A DNA stretch of 64,000 nt from Lutjanus erythropterus (lineage: Eukaryota > Chordata > Actinopteri > Lutjaniformes > Lutjanidae), in the NCBI GenBank assembly GCA_020091685.1, contig CM034600.1:10752428-10816427 (forward strand), written 5' to 3'. This document shows, one piece after another, positions 44,100-55,600 of this stretch. The notes beneath the pieces were generated by a model that saw nothing but the letters and a program-made list of their open reading frames with translations, was not told where the DNA came from and made no database searches. The first letter of the stretch is position 1; every line of letters starts with the position of its first letter. A program made the translations under genes and the position numbers.

Positions 44100-44330
44100 T
44101 GATTGGTCCATTGAGAGAATACAGGGGCCGTGTTTAGAAGAACCCCAGACCCGTGAAATATCTCGCGAGTGACTATTTCAACGAAAAAACGTGATCCTTT
44201 TTCTAACAGTAACCAACTGTTTTCTGTCCTTAAACCCATCCGGATTATACAGAGCGTTGTTACATTGTAAAAAATGATTAAGGTGGGCAATGTGGCACTA
44301 AATGCGTGTAAATATCGCGAGAGTTTCACG
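44100..44330. promoter_or_regulatory. Caspase-9 promoter region, left copy
   Basis: It lies about 200-450 bp upstream of the caspase-9 ATG at 43,886. It contains GATTGGT (inverted CCAAT) at 44,101-44,107, TCTCGCGAG at 44,161-44,169 and TCGCGAGA at 44,315-44,322. The TCTCGCGAGA motif is known in vertebrate housekeeping and bidirectional promoters. The right caspase copy has the same set in the same order. On its right this copy faces repeat DNA, not DNAJC16. Confidence 0.55.
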
Positions 44331-44774
44331 AATCAAGAGTTCCTTCTCGATAGGACTGAGTACAGAGAGCGAACAACAAGGTGCGTTTGATTTTCATTTA
44401 GCGCGTAAGATAGGCTGTCACGTTGTTATCGTTTCAGGAAGGAACAATATGCCTAAAACACAAGGTAATTTATCCTAGAGTATCTGTTACAAAATATATT
44501 GTAGCCTTAACCTTTTGTAGATTGTGTCAGTCAGATGATAATATCATAATGTCAGACAACAACAATAAGTCCCTTATCCCATTACGCCGTGCGCTCGATC
44601 TCAGAGCTGTCAAACATGGAAACAGTTAAAGACATCGTCATATAAGGTTCGTTCGAGATGAACTGCGCCTCGCCTGGAGAGCAGACGAGATCAGGCGGCC
44701 GCAGCAGGAGGTGGTGACGAGTCTGCAGTCAAGTCGGACAGTTTTCCACAGTCTTACAAGAGTGTAGAGCAGGG

Positions 44775-44870
44775 TGTCAAACGTACGGCCCGCGGGCAAA
44801 ACCGTCCCGCCAGAGGGTCCAGTCCGGCCCGCGGGATGACTTTGCAAAGTGTGAAAATTACAGATACATT
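44775..44870. repeat. Short GC-rich repeat end (CGGCCCGCGGGC type)
   Basis: GTGTCAAACGTACGGCCCGC, then GTCCAGTCCGGCCCGCGGGA and TGACTTTGCAAAGTGTGAAA, match a pattern common at one end of fish non-autonomous hAT-like elements. It marks the left edge of the repeat block between the two caspase copies. Confidence 0.5.
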
Positions 44871-45108
44871 CATTTTAGGATTGAAACGATTCCTAGAGTA
44901 ATTCGAGTAATTTGATTACTAAAATATGTTTAAACCTGTACAACTGTACAGCACACTGTGTTTGGCATGTGGGGTTATTAAAGACCAGAGTACTGATGAG
45001 CACCGACATTTTACATTTTGATATAATTTATTATCACATGGCTGCAGCATCTCTCCTCTCTGCGTCAGTGCAGCTCCTCCATACAGTGCAGTACAGACAG
45101 ACGGCCCA

Positions 45109-46319
45109 AGCCTCCATGGGGCCCTAAGCAAAATTTGATTTTGGGGCCCTCTATTTCTGCTAATATTGATTGTTGATCATTCACACACCTACTACAGTAT
45201 TAACTTATTGCGCTGACATGTCTTTACCCATTTACGGGGTGGCCTGAGGTAATAACATAAATAATACCAATGCAACCATACAAATAAGACCAATGAATGA
45301 CTGATGAATGATGTTCAGGATGCCACATATGGTTTTAATCTTAAAATGTAGCACATTAAGCTACAAGAGCGACCTAAAACAAACTGTGTTTGCTGTAAAA
45401 GTGTCATCTGGCACAACAATGTCCAAAAATTTGTAGTGCAACAACAACAATAAAGTGCAACAACAAATAAAATCACTTAAATGTATAAAAATAATAACAA
45501 ATTCAATTCAATACAAAAACAGACAGAATTAAAATGTCAAGCAGATACTTAAATAATAATGTAAATGAACAGAGTTACCTGAAACCAGGTAACAAAAATG
45601 GTTTAATAACTATGTGCAAAAGCTTTGGTTTTACTCTACTTTGGTGTTCTTCCTCAATATTTCACCACTCCTTAAAACCTGTGCTTCCTGGCTTTTCTGG
45701 AGGCAAAGTCATTTATGACATCACTATAAGAAATCTGATGGCCAACTTTGTTGTTAATACTAATGACTGCCAGTCCACTCAGTCTTTCTTGTGCCATGGA
45801 AGATCTCAAGTAGGTCTTTATTAATTTTAGCTTGGAAAAGCTCCGCTCTGCAGATGCAACACTCACAGGAGAGTGCATGCTATCCGTAGAGCTACCCATA
45901 GGTTTGGGTACAACTCACAGATCTCATTTTGAGAGAGGTAAGTTAGCAGTTCAAATGGGCTCATCTGGGCTTTAGGAGGGAAGGATCCTGTAGCCAGTGC
46001 ACTCCCATCAATATCAGATTGCTCTCCAAAGGTGAGTTTGTCTCTGAGAAGTTTACACTCCTTTCTTGTCTGTGCATCAAGGAAGGATATGTCCTTTTTG
46101 TGACATTGTTTTGCCCCACAACTACCTGCGCTATGCTCAGTGTACATTGCACAGCAGGAGACACATAACGGTAGCGGGCTTTGACATAGAACGGCAGTAA
46201 GAATCATAGGCATACATCAGCAGCAGCACTAAAAATGACTTTATTTTATTTCATTTTATTTTTACAATAATATATATTTGATTACACAGAAAGCATCACT
46301 CATACATGCAAAAATAATA

Positions 46320-46379
<60 letters not shown>

Positions 46380-46397
46380 AATTGTTTTTGGGGCCCC
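45109..46397 (-). mobile_element. Degenerate hAT-superfamily transposon at the duplication junction
   Basis: The ends read CATGGGGCCCTAAGC (left, about 45,114) and TTTTTGGGGCCCCT (right, ending at 46,398), forming short inverted termini rich in GGGGCCC. On the minus strand, 46,213-45,863 and 45,899-45,672 carry overlapping frames. The second contains SVASAERSFSKLKLIKTYLR, the C-terminal dimerisation motif of hAT transposases of the ZMYM1-like type. The first includes SPFELLTYLSQNEICELYPN. They join only through a frameshift, so the element is dead. An AT microsatellite (46,318-46,380) interrupts it. Its right end coincides with the left breakpoint of the second caspase copy. Confidence 0.75.
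46318..46380. repeat. AT microsatellite followed by poly-T
   Basis: About 45 bases of AT repeats run into about 16 T residues, inside the hAT remnant close to the caspase duplication breakpoint. Such sequence is also difficult to assemble. Confidence 0.95.
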
Positions 46398-46456
46398 TAA
46401 AAGCCATATATAATTCCAGAGACTGGGTGAAAAACAAAATACAGGACATGTCTTAC

Positions 46457-48385
46457 CTCAGTCCCATGGGACAGCATGACGACCACACAGCAGTCATATT
46501 GTGAATGGTCTTTCTTAGATAAAGCTGACAGCTCGTGTTTGATTTGCTGAAATGCAGGGACGATTGTTAGGTTCACATATTAAAGGTTTACATGTGGTTT
46601 GAGGACACAGACGCAGAAGAAGTGATTCTTACTCTTTGTTTCAGGTTTGTCTTAACTTCCACAATAAAGTTGAGCGCCTTGAATCTGTTCTCCAGCTTGT
46701 CACAGTCTATGTTGGACCCTTGGCGATTGCTCAGCTCGCTCCGAGGTTCAAACTCCACGTTGTTTATGATGAGGCAATGTCCGCACGGGCTGGCGTCCAT
46801 TTTATAGCTCTGAAACACATGTACACAGAAAAAAGGACGCAGAAGAGATTTAACAGAGACAATGAGCTTCTACAGCAGCCTTTGTGTATCTCTTGGATAG
46901 AACATACATTATAAATGAATGGCACTCACCTGGATACTATCTAGCTTACATGGAGAGGGTTGGATCTTGGCACTGGAACATCAGGGACACCATCTTTTCT
47001 TGGCTTATCCACATCTGTTGGAGGGGCTGTTAGAGAAACAAAAATAATATATGTAAGCAATAAATTACACCAAAGTGTTCACATTACAAGACCCAAGAAT
47101 TACTCTTTAAGGACAGTTAACACATTAGCACATACCATAGTATCACATCACACTTACAGTCGGAGACGGGCTTGACATCAGAGCGAACAACTGTTGGAGC
47201 TTCATTCTGCAGGAGTTCTGCCAAACTGTGCTGACCTGTCTCCTGAAGGCACTCCAGAAATAAAGGAAAGGCTCGACTCCCACGTGTCTCTAAGTCCTGG
47301 ACTAACTTTCTGGCCTGGTCCCGCCTGGTCCCAGAACTCTGATAGGAGACACAGTAACAGTGTGTTAGAAGTATTACATTAAATTATTAAAGAGACAGCT
47401 CACCTCAAAATGAAAAAATACATATACGTACGTACATACATACATATACACAAGCTCAAAGTGCCACAAAATCCAAATGAAAAACTCAACAGTGATTTCT
47501 CTTTCCCTGAAATCATGTTACTCAAGATCCACAGACTACTTTCTTTCTACCGTGGAAAAAAGTAGTTCCTACATGAAACATCAAGGTTTGCAGATTATCT
47601 TCAGTAACCAAGTCATGATTTCTGAAAAGAGACATTGCTTTTGAGTTTTGTAAATTTAGTTTTTAGTGTTTTGAGCACTACAAGCAAAGTGTCATCTAGT
47701 TCCATTAGCTAGAGAAGGCAGACATCTCTATGACTTATATCACCAAAACTCAACAGCTCACACCAAAACAGTCTAGATCAGGGTCTGACAGTGTGGGCTT
47801 AGTTTTGCTAAATTCCTGGATGTGTTATTGATTTTGTTATTTGATCCCAAAGACATTGCTGTTTTACACAACTGCAGAATACACCAAATACATTAAAAAG
47901 GCATTCATTAGTTTCTAACTATGGAAAGGTGGGGGAAACAATAAATTCCCCCAATACTGTGCCGCCGAACAATCCCTTTAACCAAATCACACACATTTTA
48001 GGCTGTTCAATTACTAATGTAATAATTTTGCATTTCCATTTACTGAGCCTCCCCTGGGACTGTTTTGGGACCGCCTGAGAAAGACCATCTCCCAGTTTGA
48101 ACATGTCTGGAAAAGATGGATATAAGGCCATACTACAGGACAGAGGAAACATGCATGTTTCATTTCGTGGTGAACTAGAAGTGTTGCTCCGTGCGTTTAC
48201 AAACAATCCAGGAATAACTGAGAACTATCCTCAAACTTTATGGAGCATTTTACCTTTATCTCATCGATCATGTCTTAAGTGAAAACTCCTTTTTCAAGAA
48301 GACCATCATAGAGGTTTGATGGGTCCAGCTGTTTGACGAGATTGGTCCTGTTGCGTCCTAAAAGGTCCCCGTGTCTCTGCTCCAT
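46457..48385 (-). pseudogene. Truncated second copy of caspase-9
   Basis: Exons in transcript order: 48385-48254 (CARD start), 47338-47158, 47026-46950, 46809-46633 and 46546-46457 (ending MLSHGTE). The first exon has a nonsense codon TAA at 48,277-48,275, where the left copy reads CAG. A deletion fuses the donor side of the third exon directly to the last 13 bases of the following exon (46,930-46,942), removing that exon. The exons at 46,633-46,809 and 46,457-46,546 are open and keep correct phase; the former includes [10 protein letters not shown] and [11 protein letters not shown]. Similarity stops at 46,398, so the catalytic-cysteine exon and the entire small subunit are missing. Even if transcribed it cannot encode an active protease. 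A short CARD-only or CARD-p20 transcript is conceivable but is blocked by the TAA. Confidence 0.88.
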
Positions 48386-48599
48386 TCTACCGACCTCAGC
48401 GAGAGAGACACAAAAATGTCATAGAAGCCTTGACTGACCAGTTCTTTTTTTACTATTAAGGAGTCAGTAGTCAGTTTGTATGCTAAAATGACCCCGCTTG
48501 TTTGTGAATTATACTTTGTTCCAGTACAAATATCACAAATTTCCTTTTAATTTCTCGTATTGGTGCTCGGTAGCGGTTTCCATTTCCGTGTTTAGATCA

Positions 48600-48840
48600 C
48601 CGTTGTCTGTGATTGGTCCATTTAGAGAATACATGGCCGTGTCTAGAAGGGAACCCCAGACCCGAGAAAGATCTCGCGAGGGTGATTATTTTAGCACAAA
48701 CCGTGGTCTTTCCTTAACGCTAACCAACAATTTTCTCTCTATAAACCGTCCCAGATCTTAAACACTGCGCTGTGAAATTATAAAACATAATTACTTTGTA
48801 CATGTTGCACAGTGAGAAACAAACCTCGCGAGTGTTTTGC
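48600..48840. promoter_or_regulatory. Shared promoter region between caspase-9 right copy and DNAJC16
   Basis: The block contains GATTGGTCC (inverted CCAAT) at 48,611, TCTCGCGAG at 48,672-48,680 and CTCGCGAG at 48,825-48,832, as in the left copy. Caspase-9 runs left and DNAJC16 right from this area, matching the head-to-head arrangement in mammals. Between about 48,930 and 49,650 I see no coding sequence. An untranslated DNAJC16 first exon should lie there, because the coding exon has an acceptor (TTACAG) at 49,650. Confidence 0.5.
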
Positions 48841-49659
48841 AAATTAAGAGTTCCTTTCTAGACACGACCGAGTACAGAGAGAAAAAAACAGGGTGCATTT
48901 GATTTGATGAACTGTGCGTCGCTGCCACACTGTCAACGTACCACAGTACATTCAGCCCCAAAAGGGGGCGCGACTTAAAATAAAACGAACACACACAAAC
49001 GAATCATTTTAAATGTCACCTAATACTCAATCTCCCAAAATCACTTTCGACGCTGCCTGGTTCTGGGTGCCTCCCCCTCTACTCCTGCTTCGCAGCAGCA
49101 GGTTGTCGTCCGTCAGCTCGCCCTGGAGGGAGGATCAGTGGGATGCTGTTGAACACACCCTTTGCATTTCTCTGTCTTTTCACATCAGCGTTAACCAACA
49201 AGCTGAAGAACATCAAAACCCTCACCAAATATGTGGCGTAGTACCGGCTGACCGCTTCTGCTTGAGGTGACTGTGAACGTAGAGCTGTTGCTAGAGACAG
49301 ACAGCTAGCTACTGTAGCAACGCACCTCACCCTAATGAAAAAAAAAAACTGCGTGAACGTTTTTATCCTCGATGAATAACGTTAATGTCACAGTTAAATG
49401 ACATGTCAGCAGGATTAATGACTGTTTCTTTAGTTGACATATATTGCCTAGCTTCTGTAGTTAGCATGCTATAAAGGCATTTCCTACCAATTGAGCTACC
49501 GGTTGTCTTCATTATTTTGCATTATTACAGGCTAACGTCAGTATGGAGGAAAAGCTGTGTCAGCTGAAGCCCGTGTCATAATTTCTCAGGTCTGAACATC
49601 CTCAGATTGAATCAGCTTGATGGTGATGATTATCCTGGTGTGTGTTACAGGTAACTGTG

Positions 49660-52600
49660 ATGGCAGGGTCAAAGATGTCTGTGCAGCTGGCTGTGGTGGT
49701 GCTCCTCTCAGTGTTGCTGACAGGAGCAACCCATGCTGGGCCAGAGATGGACCCCTACAAAATCTTAGGAGTAACCAGAAGTGCAAGCCAGGCTGAGATC
49801 AAGAAGGTCTATAAGCGGCTTGCAAAAGAATGGTAAATATATTGCTCATATGATGACACTCACCTGTTTTTATAGAACTCGTCATAGGTTCTTGACTAAT
49901 GAACCTCTTCTTCTCAAGGCATCCGGACAAAAACAAAAATCCAGGTGCTGAGGACATGTTTATCAAGATTACCAAATCTTATGAGGTTAGTCACTTTTTA
50001 AATTGGAATTCATCAAAATATTGTGCAGCTGGTGTGTGACCTTTAGGAATGTGTATCGTTAGAATTTTATTTATTAGCAGCGTTTCCACTTCCTTTCTCC
50101 AGGGACTAGGAACCTTTAAAGGAATTCAGCGAGTTTCCACCTTAGGGACCAGGGTCTAAATTAAGTTCCGGGGGACATTATTTTATCCTCCAAAAGTCCC
50201 TGTTCAGACAATAGTACTTTCCAAAATTACAGGAATTTTGGGTGTGGGGCTTGTAATGCTGAACCTTTCTGATTAGTTGAGTACCCACAGTAGTTTATTT
50301 CAGCCACTATTCTTTACAAATTTGTAGCTGCAAAAAAGTTTGTTTTTCATCATCTGACAGATGGACTGATGATGAGATTTACAGTGGCCAAGTGGAAGAT
50401 CCAAATCACAGAACCAAATTGCAATTTTTTGAAAAAGGATAAATGTGTGAGAAAACAGCATTATTATTAGGGACCATAATGGTGCAGGAATTCCCTGTCC
50501 CTACAAATCTTGTTCTCCAGATGAAAGAAAACATGTTTGTTTGGTACAGACCTCATTAAATATCACATTATCACAATTTTAATAGTTTTTTTTCAGTAAA
50601 AATGAAAATTGTAATGCAAAAGTTATCATTACTTTTAATTGTATTGTATATTGTAAAAACCTGTTGCTTTTTCATTTACCAGCAGACGAATTTGCCTTTT
50701 CTTTGTGGGTCTTTAGACTGCAGTGAAAACACAAACAACAACAGGCTGATTGAACCTTTTAGTTTCTTGAAAAGTAGTTCCTGGGAGTGAAAGTTCCAGG
50801 CTTTTTGGGTGGAAACACAGACACTGATATCAATACCGCTTATCAATACCAATACTTGTCGATACTCATCTTGATACTGCTTGCCATAATTTGGTGCAGA
50901 GAATAACGACATGACATGAAAAGTCGTGAAAAGATTCAACAGTTACTTTATTTTTACTTTTTTGCTGAAATAAATTAAATTGTTTCCTGGGTTACTACAT
51001 TTCGCCACATTTTTTTAAATCACTTTTGAAGGTTTGCCCTGATGCTGTCTTTTCAGCTGTTTATGTAACATTACATTAGTACTCATAGCAGTACCATTTG
51101 TCCAGAAGCTTACTGATATTTCAGTAATGACTAGTCAGGAACTGTTACTGGTTTAGTGCCAGGTCTTGATGCCATAGTAACCTTTAGTATCATGTGGTAT
51201 GTGCATGTAAGCTGTGATAAAAGCCAGTAACACATGCATGAGAGGAATATGTTTGCCATATTGTTATTTGTCCTACCCCAAATCTAGATCCTGTCCAATG
51301 AGGACAAACGTGCCAATTATGACCGTTATGGGCAGACTGATGACACTCAGCCATATGGCGGCAGTCGCTACGGCCATCGCCATGACAGCTTTTACTTCGA
51401 CGAATCCTTCTTCAACTTTCCTTTCAACAGCAAGAACCACAGGGACTTTGCTGACAGCAAGTACATATTGCACTTTAACCAGTATGTGAATGACGTGGTG
51501 CCCGACAGCTACAGGAGACCATACTTAATTAAGATCACCTCCGACTGGTGCTTCAGCTGCATCCACATCGAGCCTGTCTGGAAGGAGGTGGTGCAGGAGA
51601 TGGAGACTCTAGGTTTGGAATAAGCATATGAATCATCCAAAATTATCCAGCACTGCACGTGGCGAGTTGAAAAGGCTGATATGTGTATGTTTGTGGATAT
51701 CCCATCTTTGCAGGCGTGGGAATAGGTGTGGTGGATGTTGGCTACGAGAGACGGTTAGCCAATCACCTCGGTGCTCATCGCACCCCATCAATACTTGGAG
51801 TCATCAATGGTAAAGTGACGTTTTTCCATTACGCCGTAGCAAAGGAGCACCTGAGGCAGTTTGTAGAAGACCTTCTTCCTCAGAGACTTGTGGAGCGGGT
51901 AAATATCTGCCTGTCTACATTGTATATCACAGAGGAGACTAAAACATTGCTTTATATGTAAAATTTTATGTTGATGAACAAGAACCATATTACAGAAACT
52001 TCCTAACTCACAGATCCTGTCTTAATTGTTTGGTAACCATGGTAATTAGGGCATTATTTAGGAAAAAAAAGCCATTACAGAGGAACCATTCCTAAGTCGG
52101 TGTCCCTATCTTAACACAGGAAAAGGCAGGATTGCTTATGTTAGTTTGGATTTGCTTCTTTAATACCAAATTGGGGGAAAAAAATATATATATATATCTA
52201 TATCTATCTATATTAAACTCTTCCTATCTTAATATAAGGCAGAGTCAGTAGGATTTGTTCGAGCTGTTCACACACACACCAGAAAGATTGTTTATTGTTG
52301 AGTCTCATTCCCAGGATATCAAATTTTGAGTTTGCAAAATATCCCAAGCACATTGAAACAGTGAGAAGTACAGGAAGAGGGCAGGATCCCTGCAGATACA
52401 GACGCCACCACACTCCTCTAGTGGGTCATAAGTGATGATTAGAAGGGATTATGTTTATGAATCTAAACATAGATGGGTTTTTTTTTTAGGAAAATGTTGC
52501 AGATTATGTCTTATGAAGTGTTCATAGGAAGTGTTTGTAATACAGCTCTAGATTTATTGGTAGCATAAATTCAAACTGAACATTTTCTTTATTTCAGGTC

Positions 52601-55600
52601 ACTGACAACAATGACCGGCAGTTCTTGAACAGCTGGCATGAGCTCAACAAGCCTCATGTGCTTCTGTTCGACCAAGTGCCTGTAGTTCCTCTATTGTACA
52701 AGGTACGCTTTTGCCTTGCAGTTTTTTATGTAAAATTTACCTCATGTGCCACTGAAAGTAATTACTTTACCAACACAAACTTGTTAATTTAACTGTGCAT
52801 CTCAACAGCTGACAGCTTTTGCCTATAAGGACTACTTACAGTTTGGCTATGTAGACCAGGGCCTGTCAGAGACTGCTAATCTGCAGAAACAGTTCAATAT
52901 TAACACTTACGCCCCGACCATGCTGGTCTTCAAAGAGAACGTTGACAAGCCTGCTGACATCATACAGGTAAATCACAGCAGCACGGAGCTGCTTTCTTAT
53001 ACACTGTATGCTGAGCTAGATCCACTTGAGTTCATGAAAAAAGTCACCTCACTTTTTTTTTTCTTTGTCGTTATGTTTGTTTTCTGCAGGCCAAAGGAAT
53101 GAAAAAGCAAATTATTGATGAGTTCATGTCCAACAACAAATTTCTCCTTGTGCCACGACTGGTCAATCAGAAGCTCTTTGATGAGCTCTGTCCTGTCAAA
53201 CAGTTCCACAGACGCAGGAAGTAAGATAACCATTTTTTTCTGTTCACCAGTGTTAATTTTATTTTAGTCAGTCTTTTGAATAAATGCAGTTTGATTTAAG
53301 TCATATTTTAGTCATTTGAATTGTTTTAGTCTGGTTTTAATTGACTAAATATAACATTTTAGTCGACAAAAGTAGGATGTGTAATGCATTTTTAGACGTT
53401 GCTTTAGAATTGTCAAACTGATGGAGGAAATAACTATTAAACTATTGTTAATGTTAACATTAAGTACATTACATTTTTTCAAATGTACATTCTTCTTTTT
53501 GTTACGTACTTGTTTCAATTTGAGGACAGTAAAAGTTTACACTTAGCTATCTGTGGTGTGTTAATCGATTATTTTAATTTATGATCTAAGATGAGTAACT
53601 CTGGGTCGTGCACTTCTCTAATCAGTGCAGGACAGCGGTGGTTTCCTTTAGCTTGTACTGTGTTTATTTAGCGAAAACCTACCAACATGGGTTAGTGGAT
53701 GAAATAACATTACGATGCATTACCGTTTCAGTGTGACTCATCTGCATTGCTTCATGTTCATTGTGTTTTTACAGGTGACTGTTGCTCCACATGGTTTAAA
53801 AAGGGTCTTGTTTTCATTGACATCAAATGGGAAATTTATCCAAATGTCACTGTTTCTCCCAAACACTGACATTACTGTACAGTTTGTGCATATTAGTCAA
53901 TTAGCATGCAAGTGCATTCCCAAGTAGATATTATCCATTTGTGTGCATATAACCTCCCTTCTGATTGGACCTCTTCTCACCCCCCTCTCTCTAACATTAT
54001 CTTTCTTTTGTATCCATTGACAACAGTGTCAGTAAATTTCATCATAGCTTTTGTCACCATGTGCTATTTTTTATTTTGTTATCGTCTGGTTTTCACTGGT
54101 GAAAAAACATCGTTGACGAACATTGTGGCGAAAATTATTAGTCGAGGAGAATTTACTGTTCACACAGTTTGTTTTGGTAACTTCCTGTAATGTCCTTCCT
54201 CCCCTCAGATACTGTGTGCTGCTGATCACAGGTGATGAAGAGGCCTTTACTTTTGGAAACCAGGCGTTCCTCTCATTTGCCTCCACCAATGCCAAAGAGG
54301 TTGTGAGATTTGCCTATGTGTACCAACGGCTACAGCAGCCTCTTTGTGACATCCTCATGCAAAATAAGGACAGTGCACAATCACCAACACAGGTACACAC
54401 ATACATGTCCACCACTACAGCTGCCAGTTCCACTGAATCTGTATATTCAGTATAGATGGGGGTTTAGGAATTGGTGTGACGTTCTGATTTTATTCTCAAG
54501 TCCAGCAAACAGGCATTTGACGTGATTACTCATGCTCCCATAAAAAGTGTGTCATTCAAGATACATTATATTTGACGGAGTGCTTTTTCTTACTCAGGTG
54601 GTGATCCTGGAGAGGCGTAACGCTGCAGGCAAGGCCTTGTTCAAGCCAGTGACCGCCTGGAATGGCAGTGAGGAAGACAAGCAGCGTCTTCTTGAGGAGC
54701 TGGAGAGACTTCAGAGAGACCCGTCCATCCTCATCCATGACGCCATGCTGCCTGAGCTCAACAACGAGTTTGCCTCTGTATGTTCCCCTTGTGTTATAAT
54801 AGTGGGTCTGAGCAATTCTTGCATGTGTGGCAACCAATATTCGTATAACAAACCACCATATCCTGCTAATAAATATATAAATCCTCTCACTCTTCAGATG
54901 TTTGTAATCCGATGGATCTATGCATCTTACGATTACCTCTCTGAAGTCATCGATGATATTCTGCACAACAACTGGTAAGTGGAGATCTTTAACTTTCTGA
55001 AATTTCATTTTAGATTTAGCTAAGCAGTTTCACTTATAAGATTTTGATGTTAAAGACTAAAGTTTTTGGAAGTTTAAAATTGCACATGGGCTGCAAAATT
55101 TTGATGATCATTCATTATTATTTCAAAATATTTCTAGTATTTATTTTTTTATATTCACATTGAAAACTATAATATGTAACATGTCTGCAATAAAATGTCA
55201 GAAAACACTAGACATTTAATATGTTTCTTAAAACATTCAAACACAGAAATCTGTACTTTATTCAATGTAGGGGGTCCATTTCCTGGTAGCTGTTTCTTAT
55301 TAGTTTCTCAAACATCTGGGAAAACATTAGATATGTCAGAGCATGTGTCTAAATGTAACATGAATAAAATTTTAATATTAGGTCATCCATGAATATGATT
55401 TCAGCCTAGATAATAATTCCTATGATCCCACACTACTTCACAATATCATCAAACTATGTTGTTTGTTATTGTTTTAATGTGAGAGAGACCCCATTGCAGC
55501 TGATGTGCAAATCTGTGCATCAAAATAAGACTGCTTGCTATTCACAGTGCATTTTCTACTAGCAAACTACAAATAAAATTGTTCCAAAACTTTTTACCCA

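Larger units (their letters stand above)
41221..44672. repeat. Segmental duplication, left unit (contains 5' half of caspase-9)
   Basis: This unit pairs with 46,398-48,930 in the same orientation. Similarity starts abruptly at TAAAAGCCATATATAATTCC (41,221 and 46,398). It runs through the caspase exons, a shared intronic repeat, the first exon and the promoter, to GATGAACTG words near 44,652 and 48,905. Between roughly 44,395 and 44,645 the left unit has sequence not matched in the right unit. The left unit remains joined to the 3' caspase exons. Confidence 0.8.
46398..48930. repeat. Segmental duplication, right unit (truncated caspase-9 copy plus promoter)
   Basis: Partner of 41,221-44,672. 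In its left 540 bp (46,398-46,940) I count only about ten differences from the left unit. Toward the promoter the two units differ much more, in substitutions and small gaps. Relative to the left unit it lacks about 114 bp corresponding to 41,760-41,873. Confidence 0.8.

Noticed and set aside
44638..44847. Minus-strand frame near the GC-rich repeat between caspase copies
   Set aside because: It falls across a GC-rich repeat end and the edge of the duplication, with no protein similarity; openness is due to base composition.
54556..55008. 150-codon open frame on the minus strand
   Set aside because: It lies antisense to DNAJC16 exons 9 and 10 and mirrors their codon pattern; it resembles no family.
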